Part shown: one piece after another, positions 53,078 to 61,038 of the stretch
Layout: each line of letters starts with the position of its first letter
How positions within the stretch are numbered: position 1 is the first letter of the stretch
Assembly: GCA_038249195.1 (NCBI GenBank)
Contig: JBBRWM010000012.1
Span: forward strand, 14,562 to 78,561
Source: JAOUEA01 sp038249195
GTDB lineage: Bacteria; Actinomycetota; UBA4738; HRBIN12
Direction of reading: 5' to 3'
DNA length: 64,000 nucleotides
Translations under genes and position numbers: made by a program
The notes under the pieces: generated by a model
The model's input: only the letters and a program-made list of their open reading frames with translations
What the model was told of the DNA's origin: nothing
The model's database searches: none

Positions 53078-55056
53078 ACGACGACGGCGACCGGTTCGTG
53101 TGGACACCGGACGCCGGCACGATCGAGCGGGCCAACGTCACGCGGTTGATGCGGGCGCACGGGATCGGATCGCTTGGCGAGCTCACAACACGCTCCGTGG
53201 CCGACACCGCCTGGTTCTGGGACGCCGTGGTTCGCGACCTCGACATCGCGTTCGCCACGCCGTACGAGCGCGTGCTGGACCTCGGCCGCGGCGCGGAGTG
53301 GGCAACGTGGTTCGGCGGGGGAACCGTGAACGTGGCCACGCAATGCGTGGACCGATGGGCGGCGGAGGATCCGAGCGCGGTCGCGGTGATCTGGGAGGGC
53401 GAGGACGGGGACGTCTGCGAGGCGACGTACGCCGAGCTGCGCACGCTGGTCGACGGCGTGGCGGCGGCCCTCGCCCGTCTGGGCGTGCGGGACGGCGACA
53501 CCGTCGGGATCTTCATGCCCATGGCGATCGAGACGGTGGCCGCGCTCATGGCCTGCGCGAAGCTGGGCGCGGTGTGGGTGCCGATCTTCAGCGGGTTCGG
53601 AGCCGACGCCGTCGCCACGCGCCTCGCCGACGCGGGTTGCGAGGTGCTGATCACGGCGAACGCCACGCTGCGCCGCGGGCAACCGGTGCCCATGAAGACG
53701 GTGGCGGACCGCGCGATCGCGGGGAGCGAGACGGTCCGGCACGTCCTGGTCTGGGAGCGGCTGCCGGAGATCCCCACGCCCATGACACCCGGGCGCGATC
53801 GCGCGTGGGCCGACGAGGTGGACGGGGACGCCGCCGCGGTGACAGCGATCCCCTTGGATGCCGAGCACCCCCTGTTCATCGCCTACACGAGCGGCACGAC
53901 CGGCCGGCCCAAGGGCGCCGTGCACGTGCACGGAGGCTTCCTCGTGAAGATCGCCGAGGAGGTCGCCTATCAGACCGACCTGCATCGAGGCGAGCGGCTG
54001 CTCTGGGTGACGGACCTCGGCTGGATCATGGGCCCGTGGGAGATCGTGGGGGCGCTGGCGCTGGGCGCCACCGTCGTGCTCACGGAGGGCTCGCCGATCC
54101 ATCCGAACGCCGGGCGGCTATGGGAGCAGGTGCAGCGGCATCGAGTGACGACGCTCGGCGTCTCGCCAACCCTCGTGCGCGCGCTGATCTCTTCCGGCCC
54201 ATCCGTCGTGCATGGCGCGGACCTGTCGTCGCTCAGGGTGCTGGCCTCCACTGGCGAGCCCTGGAACCCGGACGCGTACCTCTGGCTGCATCGGGAGGTT
54301 GGCGGCGGACGCCTCCCCATCGTGAACCTGTCCGGTGGGACCGAGATCGGCGCGTGTTTCCTGTCCCCCCACCCGGTGGTGCCGTTCAAGATCGACTCGC
54401 TCGGGGGACCTGCCCTCGGCATGGACGTGGACATCGTCGACGAGGCCGGTGACCCCGTGGGACCCGGCGAGGTCGGGGAGCTCGTGTGCCGGCAACCGTG
54501 GCCGTCCATGACGCGCGGGATCTGGGGCGATCCAGAGCGCTACCTTCGGACCTACTGGCAGCGCATCCCGGGGGTCTGGGTCCACGGCGACTGGGCCACG
54601 CGCGACGAGGATGGCTATTGGTTCCTGCACGGCCGCAGCGATGACACCCTGAACGTGGCCGGCAAGCGGATCGGCCCCGCCGAGGTGGAGTCGGCGCTCG
54701 CCACCCATGCGGCCGTGGGGGAATCCGCGGCCGTGGGCGTCCCGCACCCGCTGAAGGGGGAGGCCATCTGGTGCGTGGTGGTGCTCCGCCCGGGGTCGGG
54801 GCCAACCGAGGCGCTCGCTGTCGAACTACGTTCCGTCGTCCGAGACCATCTGGGTGCCGCCTTCACGCCGGCGCGCGTCGTCTTCGCCCCGGCCCTGCCC
54901 AAGACGCGCAGCGCGAAGATCGTGCGACGAGCCGTCCGGGCCGCGGTTACCGGCGAGGACGCCGGGGACCTCTCCTCGCTGGAGGATCCATCGGTGGTCG
55001 AGGACCTCCGTCGCATCGTGGGGAGCGCCGCCCCCCGGGCGCCCGCTCCCGGCTGA
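53074..55056 (+). CDS. Acyl-CoA synthetase (AMP-forming), possibly acetoacetyl-CoA or isovaleryl-CoA ligase
   Basis: A 660-residue ANL-superfamily ligase of the acetyl-CoA synthetase size class. Seen: N-terminal ACAS-like WFGGGTVNVATQCVDRW, P-loop FIAYTSGTTGRPKGAVH, LWVTDLGWIMGPWEIVG, NLSGGTEIG, GDWATRDEDGYWFLHGRSDDTLNVAGKRIGPAEVE and terminal PKTRSAKIVRR with the catalytic Lys. It overlaps ivd by GTGA. Acetoacetate is the end product of this pathway, so acetoacetyl-CoA formation is an attractive role; activation of isovalerate would also feed ivd. Substrate choice is inference. Confidence 0.87.
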   Translation: MNDDGDRFVWTPDAGTIERANVTRLMRAHGIGSLGELTTRSVADTAWFWDAVVRDLDIAFATPYERVLDLGRGAEWATWFGGGTVNVATQCVDRWAAEDPSAVAVIWEGEDGDVCEATYAELRTLVDGVAAALARLGVRDGDTVGIFMPMAIETVAALMACAKLGAVWVPIFSGFGADAVATRLADAGCEVLITANATLRRGQPVPMKTVADRAIAGSETVRHVLVWERLPEIPTPMTPGRDRAWADEVDGDAAAVTAIPLDAEHPLFIAYTSGTTGRPKGAVHVHGGFLVKIAEEVAYQTDLHRGERLLWVTDLGWIMGPWEIVGALALGATVVLTEGSPIHPNAGRLWEQVQRHRVTTLGVSPTLVRALISSGPSVVHGADLSSLRVLASTGEPWNPDAYLWLHREVGGGRLPIVNLSGGTEIGACFLSPHPVVPFKIDSLGGPALGMDVDIVDEAGDPVGPGEVGELVCRQPWPSMTRGIWGDPERYLRTYWQRIPGVWVHGDWATRDEDGYWFLHGRSDDTLNVAGKRIGPAEVESALATHAAVGESAAVGVPHPLKGEAIWCVVVLRPGSGPTEALAVELRSVVRDHLGAAFTPARVVFAPALPKTRSAKIVRRAVRAAVTGEDAGDLSSLEDPSVVEDLRRIVGSAAPRAPAPG

Positions 55057-55114
55057 GCCTGGGGCGGCGGAAGCATCCCTCCCTAAGGCCCCTCAGGGCT
55101 ACGATGGGAGCAGG

Positions 55115-55279
55115 ATGTCGCTTCCGACCTTCATCGCGCTGACCGTGATGTACATCTTGGCGTTCGGCGTCCTCGCTGGAGGGTTCGCGGCGTGGGCGGC
55201 GCGCGGGGGGTCCTCGCCGTTCCGCCACTTCACCTCGGCCTTCCGTCCCCATGCCGACTCGCCCGCTGGGCGGGGGTGA
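55115..55279 (+). CDS. Small single-helix membrane protein
   Basis: A 54-residue protein: helix at about 4-28 (PTFIALTVMYILAFGVLAGGFAAWA), then a short hydrophilic tail (RGGSSPFRHFTSAFRPHADSP). TACGAT at about 55100-55105 with GGGAG before the ATG could give promoter and ribosome binding site. No known family. It is short, but composition and start signals are better than for random frames. Confidence 0.5.
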   Translation: MSLPTFIALTVMYILAFGVLAGGFAAWAARGGSSPFRHFTSAFRPHADSPAGRG

Positions 55280-55312
55280 CACCGGGGCCGTCGGAGGTGA
55301 CGCCGGGGTCGG

Positions 55313-55783
55313 TTACGGAGTGAGCACGAGCGTCAGCTTCGCGGCCGTCGTGTCGACGGTGGCGAAGCCGTGAGAATGCCGGTAGGCGCCCGTCCCACCC
55401 ACGATCGCGACCTTGACGTTGGCCTGGCCCGAGAGGGCAGCGCCCGGGACCCTGCCCATCAACGTGATCTGCCCCGAGTTCAAGCGCAGGGCGGCCTCGC
55501 AGACGGTGCTCAGCGGCGACGTGTTGGTCAATGTGCACATCGATTCGAGGCGACCGACCTTGGTGCCGTGCTTCAGGAGGAGGTTGCTCGACACGAACTC
55601 GTCGCCCAGGCTGTTCCCGGGCTGGCCGAGGTCGAGGTTGTCCCCCGCCACCGCCTGCAGGGAGAACTTGAGCGTCGTCTTCGACTTGATGGGAGCCTTG
55701 TTCGAGATCGCGACCGCCGCGGTCGAGACCGATAGCCCCGCGACGACCACGGTGATTGCGATGGCGAGCCATCTCCTGTGCAT
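55313..55783 (-). CDS. Secreted protein with allene-oxide-cyclase-like (dirigent-type) barrel
   Basis: A 156-residue exported protein: signal peptide (LAIAITVVVAGLSVSTAAVA) and an eight-stranded-barrel-like domain. Marks of the AOC/dirigent superfamily are LGDEFVSSNLLLKHGTKVGRLESMCTL, the single conserved Cys pair, LNSGQITLMGRVPG and AIVGGTGAYRHSHGFATV. In plants such barrels steer phenoxy or oxylipin coupling, but bacterial members are uncharacterised, so no reaction is claimed. Confidence 0.72.
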   Translation of the reverse strand: MHRRWLAIAITVVVAGLSVSTAAVAISNKAPIKSKTTLKFSLQAVAGDNLDLGQPGNSLGDEFVSSNLLLKHGTKVGRLESMCTLTNTSPLSTVCEAALRLNSGQITLMGRVPGAALSGQANVKVAIVGGTGAYRHSHGFATVDTTAAKLTLVLTP

Positions 55784-55861
55784 GCGTGACCTCCTGGTTG
55801 GCCTTGCCTGTCCTTCGCCCTTCGACCGCCCCGAGGTCGGCCTTGAGTCGGACCCGAGCCC

Positions 55862-56677
55862 TCAGAGCCCGGGCGGGCCGGCCTCCAGCCGGGCGCGAAC
55901 CTCGTCCAGGCGTTCGGTCGTGTGGTGCGGCATCTCCCATCGCGTCTCGAGCCACCAGGTGCATCCCGCCCTGGCCCAGGCGTCGACGGCTGCAGCCGCA
56001 GCCGGCTCAGGCCCGGTCTCTCCTTCGGCGATCACGTCCAGATCCGGGTGAGGGCCGTGTTCGGCGAGCCAGGCGCGCATCTCGAGGACGTCCGCGGGCG
56101 TCCCCTCCCGCCCATCCAGATCCCATTGGGGGACGATGCCGTCGCACCGAAGGACGCGGCGCATGGACTTCGGGCGCGGCCAGAGCCCCACGACCCAGAT
56201 CGGGATGCGATCTTGGACGGGGCGCGCTATCTGCATCAGGTCGTCGCATTCGCTCTCGTATCGGTAGAACTTCCCGCTGAACGTCGAGCCCCCGTCGCAC
56301 AGCAGCCTGATCAGATCGATGCCTTCGTCGAGACGGTCGGCGCGCTCGCGCAGGTCGAGGGGCTCGCCCGTGAGCGGGAGGTCGGTCGACACTGCGCCGA
56401 GCCCCACGGTGAGGATCGCGCGGCCGTCCGAGATCTGATCGAGGGTCACGGCCTGGCTGGCCACCTTCCACGGGCGGCGCCAGGGAAGCGGTGTGAGGTC
56501 CGTGCCCAATCGGATCCGGCTCGTGCGCGCGGCGATGGCCGCGAGGAGGGTCCACGCATCCACGCCGAACGCGGCCTCCCAGACGAAGACGCCGTCCCAT
56601 CCGCTTTCCTCGGCGAGCAGCGCCAGCTCCAGCTGTTGGGTCGCCGTTCCTCCCGGAAGGATGAACCCCTTGTTCAT
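55862..56677 (-). CDS. LLM-class flavin-dependent oxidoreductase
   Basis: A 271-residue luciferase-like TIM-barrel protein. Seen: LAEESGWDGVFVWEAAFGVDAWTLLAAIAARTSRIRLGTDLTPLPWRRPWKVASQAVTLD in segments, LTVGLGAV and IWVVGLWPRP. The cofactor (FMN or F420) is not decided by these motifs; F420 would fit an actinomycetote. ATG 56677 is preceded by TACCCT 6 nt upstream. The next gene upstream ends 45 nt before it. Confidence 0.83.
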   Translation of the reverse strand: MNKGFILPGGTATQQLELALLAEESGWDGVFVWEAAFGVDAWTLLAAIAARTSRIRLGTDLTPLPWRRPWKVASQAVTLDQISDGRAILTVGLGAVSTDLPLTGEPLDLRERADRLDEGIDLIRLLCDGGSTFSGKFYRYESECDDLMQIARPVQDRIPIWVVGLWPRPKSMRRVLRCDGIVPQWDLDGREGTPADVLEMRAWLAEHGPHPDLDVIAEGETGPEPAAAAAVDAWARAGCTWWLETRWEMPHHTTERLDEVRARLEAGPPGL

Positions 56678-56721
56678 CGCTCGAGGGTATCGGCCCGAGG
56701 CCGGCGCAGGCCGCGCGCCCT

Positions 56722-57723
56722 TCAGTGCGGATCTGCCGCCAGGTCCTGCGGGGTCCCCTCTTCGACGCCCAACACCAGCACGACGTCCCCCTCCGCCAGC
56801 CGTTGGTCCGGCGGGGGATTGGGGATCACACTCCCGTCGGCCCGCCGCAGGGCGAGGATCGGGGCACCGATATCGGCGTCGTTGACGGAGCGGCCGATGA
56901 GGATGGAGCCAACGTCGACCAGCCGTTCTTCGACCTCGATCGAACTGAGCGCCCTCGATCCCGAGTCCAGGGCGTCGAGCACCTCTGGACGTAGGCCCAT
57001 GACCGCCATGTGCCTGCCGCTGCTCACGAACGGGGACACGACGCGATTGGCTCCCGCTCGCTCCAGCCGGGGGGCGGATCCGGGCTCGGACGCGCGTGCC
57101 ACGATCATGATGTCCGGATTCAACGATCGCGCCATGAGGGTGATGTAGACGTTCGTCGCATCGGAATCGACCGCACAGAAGAGCCCGCGGGCTCGTTCGA
57201 CCCCCGCCCGCAAGAGCACCGGCTCGAGCGATGGGTCCTCGGTCATGTACGCCACGCCATCCTCGGCCATCCGCTCCTGCACTGATTCGAGGGGGTCGAT
57301 CACGACGAAGTCGACGCCCGCCGCCTCGAGTTCGCGCGCGACGGAGCGCCCCACGCGACCGTACGCACAGACGATGTAGTGCCCACGCATACCATCGATC
57401 CGTCGTCGCATCCTCTTCCTCCCTCTGCGGTCGCCGATCTCGGCTTCGGCGACCAGCTGCGCCATCAGGGATATCGCGATCAGCGCGACGCCTACGCCGA
57501 GGCCGATCAGCGTCATCGTGAAGACCTCGCCCGAGCCCGTCAGCGGCCGAACCTCCTGGAACCCCACCGTCGAGAGCGTCACGACCGTCATGAACAGGCT
57601 GTCGGCGAAGGACCAGTGCTCCACGAGCATGTAGCCGACCGTGCCGTAGGCCACCGCGGCGATGAGGATCAAGGTCACCCATCTCAGGCGTTGCCAGGTG
57701 CCCGAACGTGCGGTGTTCTCCAC
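56722..57723 (-). CDS. Potassium channel with RCK (TrkA-N/C) domains
   Basis: A 333-residue two-helix channel. Helix 1 (about 15-33), pore with selectivity filter Thr52-Val-Gly-Phe55 (TLSTVGF) and helix 2 (about 68-92) are followed by RCK-N (YIVCAYGRVGRSVARELEAAG, nucleotide loop) and RCK-C (about 245-325). The TVGF filter is a known variant of TVGYG. It probably gates K+ in response to NAD(H), nucleotides or Ca2+. Start GTG 57723 follows TAGCCT with 7 nt. Confidence 0.9.
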   Translation of the reverse strand: MENTARSGTWQRLRWVTLILIAAVAYGTVGYMLVEHWSFADSLFMTVVTLSTVGFQEVRPLTGSGEVFTMTLIGLGVGVALIAISLMAQLVAEAEIGDRRGRKRMRRRIDGMRGHYIVCAYGRVGRSVARELEAAGVDFVVIDPLESVQERMAEDGVAYMTEDPSLEPVLLRAGVERARGLFCAVDSDATNVYITLMARSLNPDIMIVARASEPGSAPRLERAGANRVVSPFVSSGRHMAVMGLRPEVLDALDSGSRALSSIEVEERLVDVGSILIGRSVNDADIGAPILALRRADGSVIPNPPPDQRLAEGDVVLVLGVEEGTPQDLAADPH

Positions 57724-57760
57724 GATCGGGAGGCTAGCAGCGATGGGGCGGCGCCCCGAT

Positions 57761-58219
57761 TCAGCAGGCGGAGCGAACGCCGTTCGAACACGCCCACGCG
57801 TCGGCGAGCAGGTGCCCGTAGAACGCCGCCACGAGGAACCCGCTCACCAGGATCAGGGCAACCGTGACGGGGTCGAGCGCGAGCGACAGCTCATGCCAGG
57901 CGGAGCCGTCGGAGGTTCCCCTCGATCGCAGGTGAGCGCTCCACCAGACGTTGAGTCCCAAGGCGACGGCGGGACCGACCAAGGCCCACGCCCGGATCAC
58001 GGGGGCGATGCCGCCCGACGTTGCGGGAGCCAGGATGTGGACCGACTCCAGCACGCCCGCCCCGAGGGCCAGCAGGAGCGGGGCGCACAGGACGAGCGTG
58101 ACGGCCAGACGCACCGCCCACGACGTCCGAGCCCCGGCCTCGGGATCGCGTCGCAGGTGGACGGCGAGCGCGTGATCTCCGGCGTCGTTTCGTACCCCCA
58201 CCGAGAGCGTCCATCGCAT
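57761..58219 (-). CDS. Membrane protein of unknown function
   Basis: A 152-residue protein with three predicted helices: about 35-57 (AVRLAVTLVLCAPLLLALGAGVL), 72-92 (VIRAWALVGPAVALGLNVWW) and 118-137 (PVTVALILVSGFLVAAFYGHLLA). It ends with ACSNGVRSAC (two Cys). The N-terminal 25 residues are hydrophilic (HLRRDPEAG). No family is recognised. Lies between the K+ channel and the broken methyltransferase on the same strand. Confidence 0.6.
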   Translation of the reverse strand: MRWTLSVGVRNDAGDHALAVHLRRDPEAGARTSWAVRLAVTLVLCAPLLLALGAGVLESVHILAPATSGGIAPVIRAWALVGPAVALGLNVWWSAHLRSRGTSDGSAWHELSLALDPVTVALILVSGFLVAAFYGHLLADAWACSNGVRSAC

Positions 58220-58289
58220 GCGTCCACCGTACCCCGCGCTCCGCAGCGGGTTGATGGCGAGGATGTGGAGTTCTCGCGGCGGGTCCTGG

Positions 58290-58910
58290 CTAAACGAGCC
58301 CGCTCGCCGACCAGGCGAGGGCCGTCATCGTGAACGGTGCCTCCGGCAGCAGCCCGCGACAGCGGTCGCGCAGCCCGGCCGCCCCAGGAGCTCTCCGAGG
58401 TGTCCTTCACGGGTCCCCGCACGCCGCGACTCACCCTCGACGTCGGGGTCGAGCTCGCGCGCGGCTCGCCAGAACAGGTTGAGCGGCCCCTGCCCCACCC
58501 GCGAGGTCCCACACGCACGCGGCCACCACGCCCCCTTCGCGCGTGACGCGGGCCATCTCGCGGAGCCCGTCGACGGGTTGGGCCAGGAAATGCACCACCA
58601 GTTGTGCCATCGTCGCGTCGAACGTCCGATCCTCGAACGGGAGCTCCTCCGCCGAAGCCTTCTCCACACGCACCCCCGGGTAGCGTTCCCGCGCCGCGGC
58701 CACGAATGGATCGGACGGATCTACGGCCCACACGTTGCCCGGTTCCAGTCGTTCGGCGAGCTCGGCCGTGAGGGCGCCCGGCCCGCAGCCGACGTCGAGC
58801 ACGCGATCACCGCCGCCGACCGCGGCGAAGTCGGCGAACCGGGGCGCGAGCGGCACCGAGTAACGACCCATGAATCGGTCGTAGGCGTCTGCTGCCACGA
58901 GGAAGGTCAT
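58290..58910 (-). pseudogene. SAM-dependent methyltransferase interrupted by two frame shifts
   Basis: From ATG 58910 a class I methyltransferase is read: YDRFMGRYSVPLAPRFADF, then motif I VLDVGCGPGALTAEL, VWAVDPSD, and ASAEELPFEDRTFDATM. After VWDLAGG the frame breaks; deleting one G from the GGGG run (about 58493) restores GQGPLNLFWRAARELDPD. A second break near 58380 is mended by one extra G in CTGGGGCGG, giving GELLGAAGLRDRCRGLLPEAP and then a stop at 58290. The mended protein (about 206 residues) is of normal size. Start is preceded by TAGATT and 6 nt. Either a decaying gene or consensus errors. Confidence 0.75.
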
Positions 58911-58967
58911 CGGGGCAATCTACGCGGTTGCGGTCGTCTGGGCGCCCGGTGGTGCGCGAGCGACGCC

Positions 58968-58973
58968 TATCAT
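58968..58973 (+). promoter_or_regulatory. Candidate -10 hexamer (TATCAT), leaderless start
   Basis: TATCAT ends 6 nt before ATG 58980 with no room for a ribosome binding site. An almost identical arrangement (TATCAT, 6 nt, GTG) is found before the MBL-fold gene at 29050 on the other strand. Confidence 0.5.
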
Positions 58974-58979
58974 CGGGCG

Positions 58980-59423
58980 ATGGATCATCCGAGCGAGCTC
59001 GAGGACCTCCGATCGTTGCTCGATGCGCCCGCCCCGGCCGCGCTGCTCACGTACGCGAGCGACGGCTCCGCCGATATGTCCCCCGTGTGGTTCCGCTACA
59101 CGGGCGATGCGTTCGAGGTCGTGGTGGCCAAGGGCGATGCCAAGCTGCGGCGTCTGATGCTCGACCGCCGGGCGGTCCTCATGATCTTCGAGACGGACGC
59201 GCCCTTCCGCGGCGTGAAGATCCGCGCGGACGCGGAGCTGGACGAGGCCGGCGTCGACGCTGCCCGCCGGAGGATCTCCGAACGCTACCTGGGTCGGGAG
59301 ACGGCAAGGGCATTCGTGGCTGCGCGCGGCGAGGGGATGGTCGTGCGCCTTCCCGCGTCGGCTGCCCGCGCCTGGGACCTCTCCGCGATCCTTCCCGCCG
59401 TCGATCGGGTGCGCGGTCCCTAG
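58980..59423 (+). CDS. Pyridoxamine-5'-phosphate-oxidase-like split-barrel flavoprotein
   Basis: A 147-residue split-barrel protein binding FMN or F420. Seen: LLDAPAPAALLTYASDGSADMSPVWFRYTGDAFEVVV, LMLDRRAVLMIFE and GVKIRADAEL, the usual strand order of the PNPOx-like group. The reaction (F420 reductase, heme or biliverdin reductase, or pyridoxamine oxidase) is not settled. Leaderless start. Its TAG stop shares the CTAG palindrome with the stop of the convergent gene, a 4-bp overlap. Confidence 0.82.
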   Translation: MDHPSELEDLRSLLDAPAPAALLTYASDGSADMSPVWFRYTGDAFEVVVAKGDAKLRRLMLDRRAVLMIFETDAPFRGVKIRADAELDEAGVDAARRRISERYLGRETARAFVAARGEGMVVRLPASAARAWDLSAILPAVDRVRGP

Positions 59424-59776
59424 GCGACGTTCCTGCGCGAACGCACCACGGCACCCAGCACGAAGAGGGCGGCGATCGCCACCAGCTGAGCACCCATGAT
59501 CGCCTTGTTGACGTCGATGGCCGGACGCCACTGCACGTCCTCGCCTTTGATGACGAACGCTCCCACGGGCCGGGCGTTGACCCCGAACCCCGAGCCCATG
59601 CCCGACCCCTCACCTTCGGGTCCCTCGCCACCGCCACCACCGGCGCCCCCCTGCACCCGCGCGGCCGGGACGATCGTCACGCCGTCCTTCTCGACCGGGT
59701 CGCCGAACACGCGCCGAGCGGTCATCGTGTCCTTGGCCCGCTCGATGGTCTCCATCACGTCGCCCTTCGCACCCAT
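59420..59776 (-). CDS. GerW/YtfJ family protein
   Basis: A 118-residue protein with the GerW (sporulation protein YtfJ) layout: IERAKDTMTARRVFGDPVEKDGVTIVPAARV, a Gly/Glu-rich loop (QGGAGGGGGEGPEGEGSGMG), GFGVNARPVGAFVIKGEDVQWRPAID and a C-terminal helix (MGAQLVAIAALFVLGAVV). In Bacilli the family is connected with spores, but it is common in non-sporulating actinomycetes with unknown role. ATG 59776 is supported by GGGAGGAAGG 10 nt upstream; the frame is open for another 110 codons with uncertain meaning. Confidence 0.8.
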   Translation of the reverse strand: MGAKGDVMETIERAKDTMTARRVFGDPVEKDGVTIVPAARVQGGAGGGGGEGPEGEGSGMGSGFGVNARPVGAFVIKGEDVQWRPAIDVNKAIMGAQLVAIAALFVLGAVVRSRRNVA

Positions 59777-59892
59777 CGCTGCGCCTTCCTCCCTCGGCTC
59801 GGCAATCGATGCCGCCGGCGCCGGATCATGTTCAGCTCCTTCGGGATGGAGGGCAGGTCCATACACGTCACCCGGGAGGTCGCCGAACTCCG

Positions 59893-60111
59893 TCAAGAAC
59901 TGGTCGTCATACCACCGTAAGACAGAACCACCGATGGTGCAGAGGACTCTGCGACGACTCGCCGAGGCGGGCGACCCCACCTCGTTACGGCCTCCCCTTC
60001 CGATCGCAGGGAAGAGCCGGGGTAGCGGAAGTAGCCCGCGAGCAGAGCGCTCGTCACGATCATGAACGCGAGCGGCGTCACCACCGATGCGACGATCAAT
60101 TCCCCCACCAC
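59893..60111 (-). CDS. Uncertain small membrane protein
   Basis: A 72-codon frame whose first 30 residues form a good helix (LIVASVVTPLAFMIVTSALLAGYFRY). The following part is less protein-like. In the neighbouring frame, the downstream bases read WYDDQFLTEFGDLPGDVYGP, which looks coded. A one-base loss would link the two and run into the GerW-like gene without a stop. The gene may therefore be broken, or the match may be chance. No family recognised. Confidence 0.3.
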   Translation of the reverse strand: MVGELIVASVVTPLAFMIVTSALLAGYFRYPGSSLRSEGEAVTRWGRPPRRVVAESSAPSVVLSYGGMTTSS

Positions 60112-60388
60112 CTTTCACCCATCTGCCTCATGTGAGCACCGAGACCTGGGAGTTCGATGGGAGGCGCCTGAGGAGTTGCGGAGGAAGCGTTCCTCACGCA
60201 CGGACGCGCCGGCAGTCCCGCGCGAGCGGCGGACGGCGACCACGCACGCGGCCGGGCTGGCACTAGCCTTAGCCAGCCGTGACCGCGATCGAGAAGGGCG
60301 CCGAGCGGCGAGATGGCTCGCGGCCCTCATGTCGGACGCCATCGCAGGTAGCCAGATAATCCTGACCCGGATCCGGAAGCGATCTACC

Positions 60389-60970
60389 GTGCTGGACGTG
60401 GTCGAACCCAGCGATCTCCCCGGAGGGTCGGGCGTGCGGATCGCCCCGTGGTCGAAGGAGGACCATTCACTCCTAGCGGCGTTGCTCGGCGATCCACGAT
60501 TGATACGACACCTGGGCGGTCCGGAGCGTCCCGAGAAGATCGCCGAACGTCAACTCGGCTATGAACGCGCAGGCTCGCGCCAATTCAAGATCATCGAGGG
60601 ATCGACAGGTGACGCCGTCGGGTGGGTTGGCTATTGGGAGTTGACCTGGGAGGAGGAGGAGGTCTTCGAGACTGGCTGGTTGGTGCTTCCAGCGTTTCAG
60701 CGCCGAGGCTTGGGGAGCTGCGCGACGGCTCGGATCGTCGCGGAGGCAGCGGCGGAGGGAAAGCGCCGGTTCCTTCACGCGTTCCCCTCGCTCGACAACG
60801 TTGCGTCGAACGCGATCTGCCGAGCGCTGGGCTTCTCCCTGCGGGGGGAGTGCGACTTCGAGTACCCGGAAGGCAACCCGATGCGCTGCAACGACTGGCG
60901 TATCGACCTGTACCTTGGCGCTACGGATCGCACCGACCCGGGTGAAACGGCCGCTGATCGAGACGGATAG
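60389..60970 (+). CDS. GNAT family N-acetyltransferase
   Basis: About 193 residues. Motif A is TGWLVLPAFQRRGLGSCATARIV (acetyl-CoA loop RRGLGS), motif B FPSLDNVASNAICRALGFSL, and the protein ends with NDWRIDLYL, common in the ribosomal-protein/small-molecule GNAT_3 group. Acceptor unknown. GTG 60389 starts the recognisable domain (VLDVVEPSDLPGG); ATG 60329 is 20 codons upstream and possible. Nothing in the neighbourhood points to a substrate. Confidence 0.75.
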   Translation: MLDVVEPSDLPGGSGVRIAPWSKEDHSLLAALLGDPRLIRHLGGPERPEKIAERQLGYERAGSRQFKIIEGSTGDAVGWVGYWELTWEEEEVFETGWLVLPAFQRRGLGSCATARIVAEAAAEGKRRFLHAFPSLDNVASNAICRALGFSLRGECDFEYPEGNPMRCNDWRIDLYLGATDRTDPGETAADRDG

Positions 60971-61038
60971 TCGAACTTCATGCGATCGATCTACGGCCAC
61001 CTCGCATGGGTCAGGGCAGGGCGTAACCTGGGCCTACC

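Noticed and set aside
55062..55100. CCCTAAGGCCCCTCAGGG as an intrinsic terminator after the acyl-CoA ligase
   Set aside because: The stem is short with mismatches and no T-run follows.
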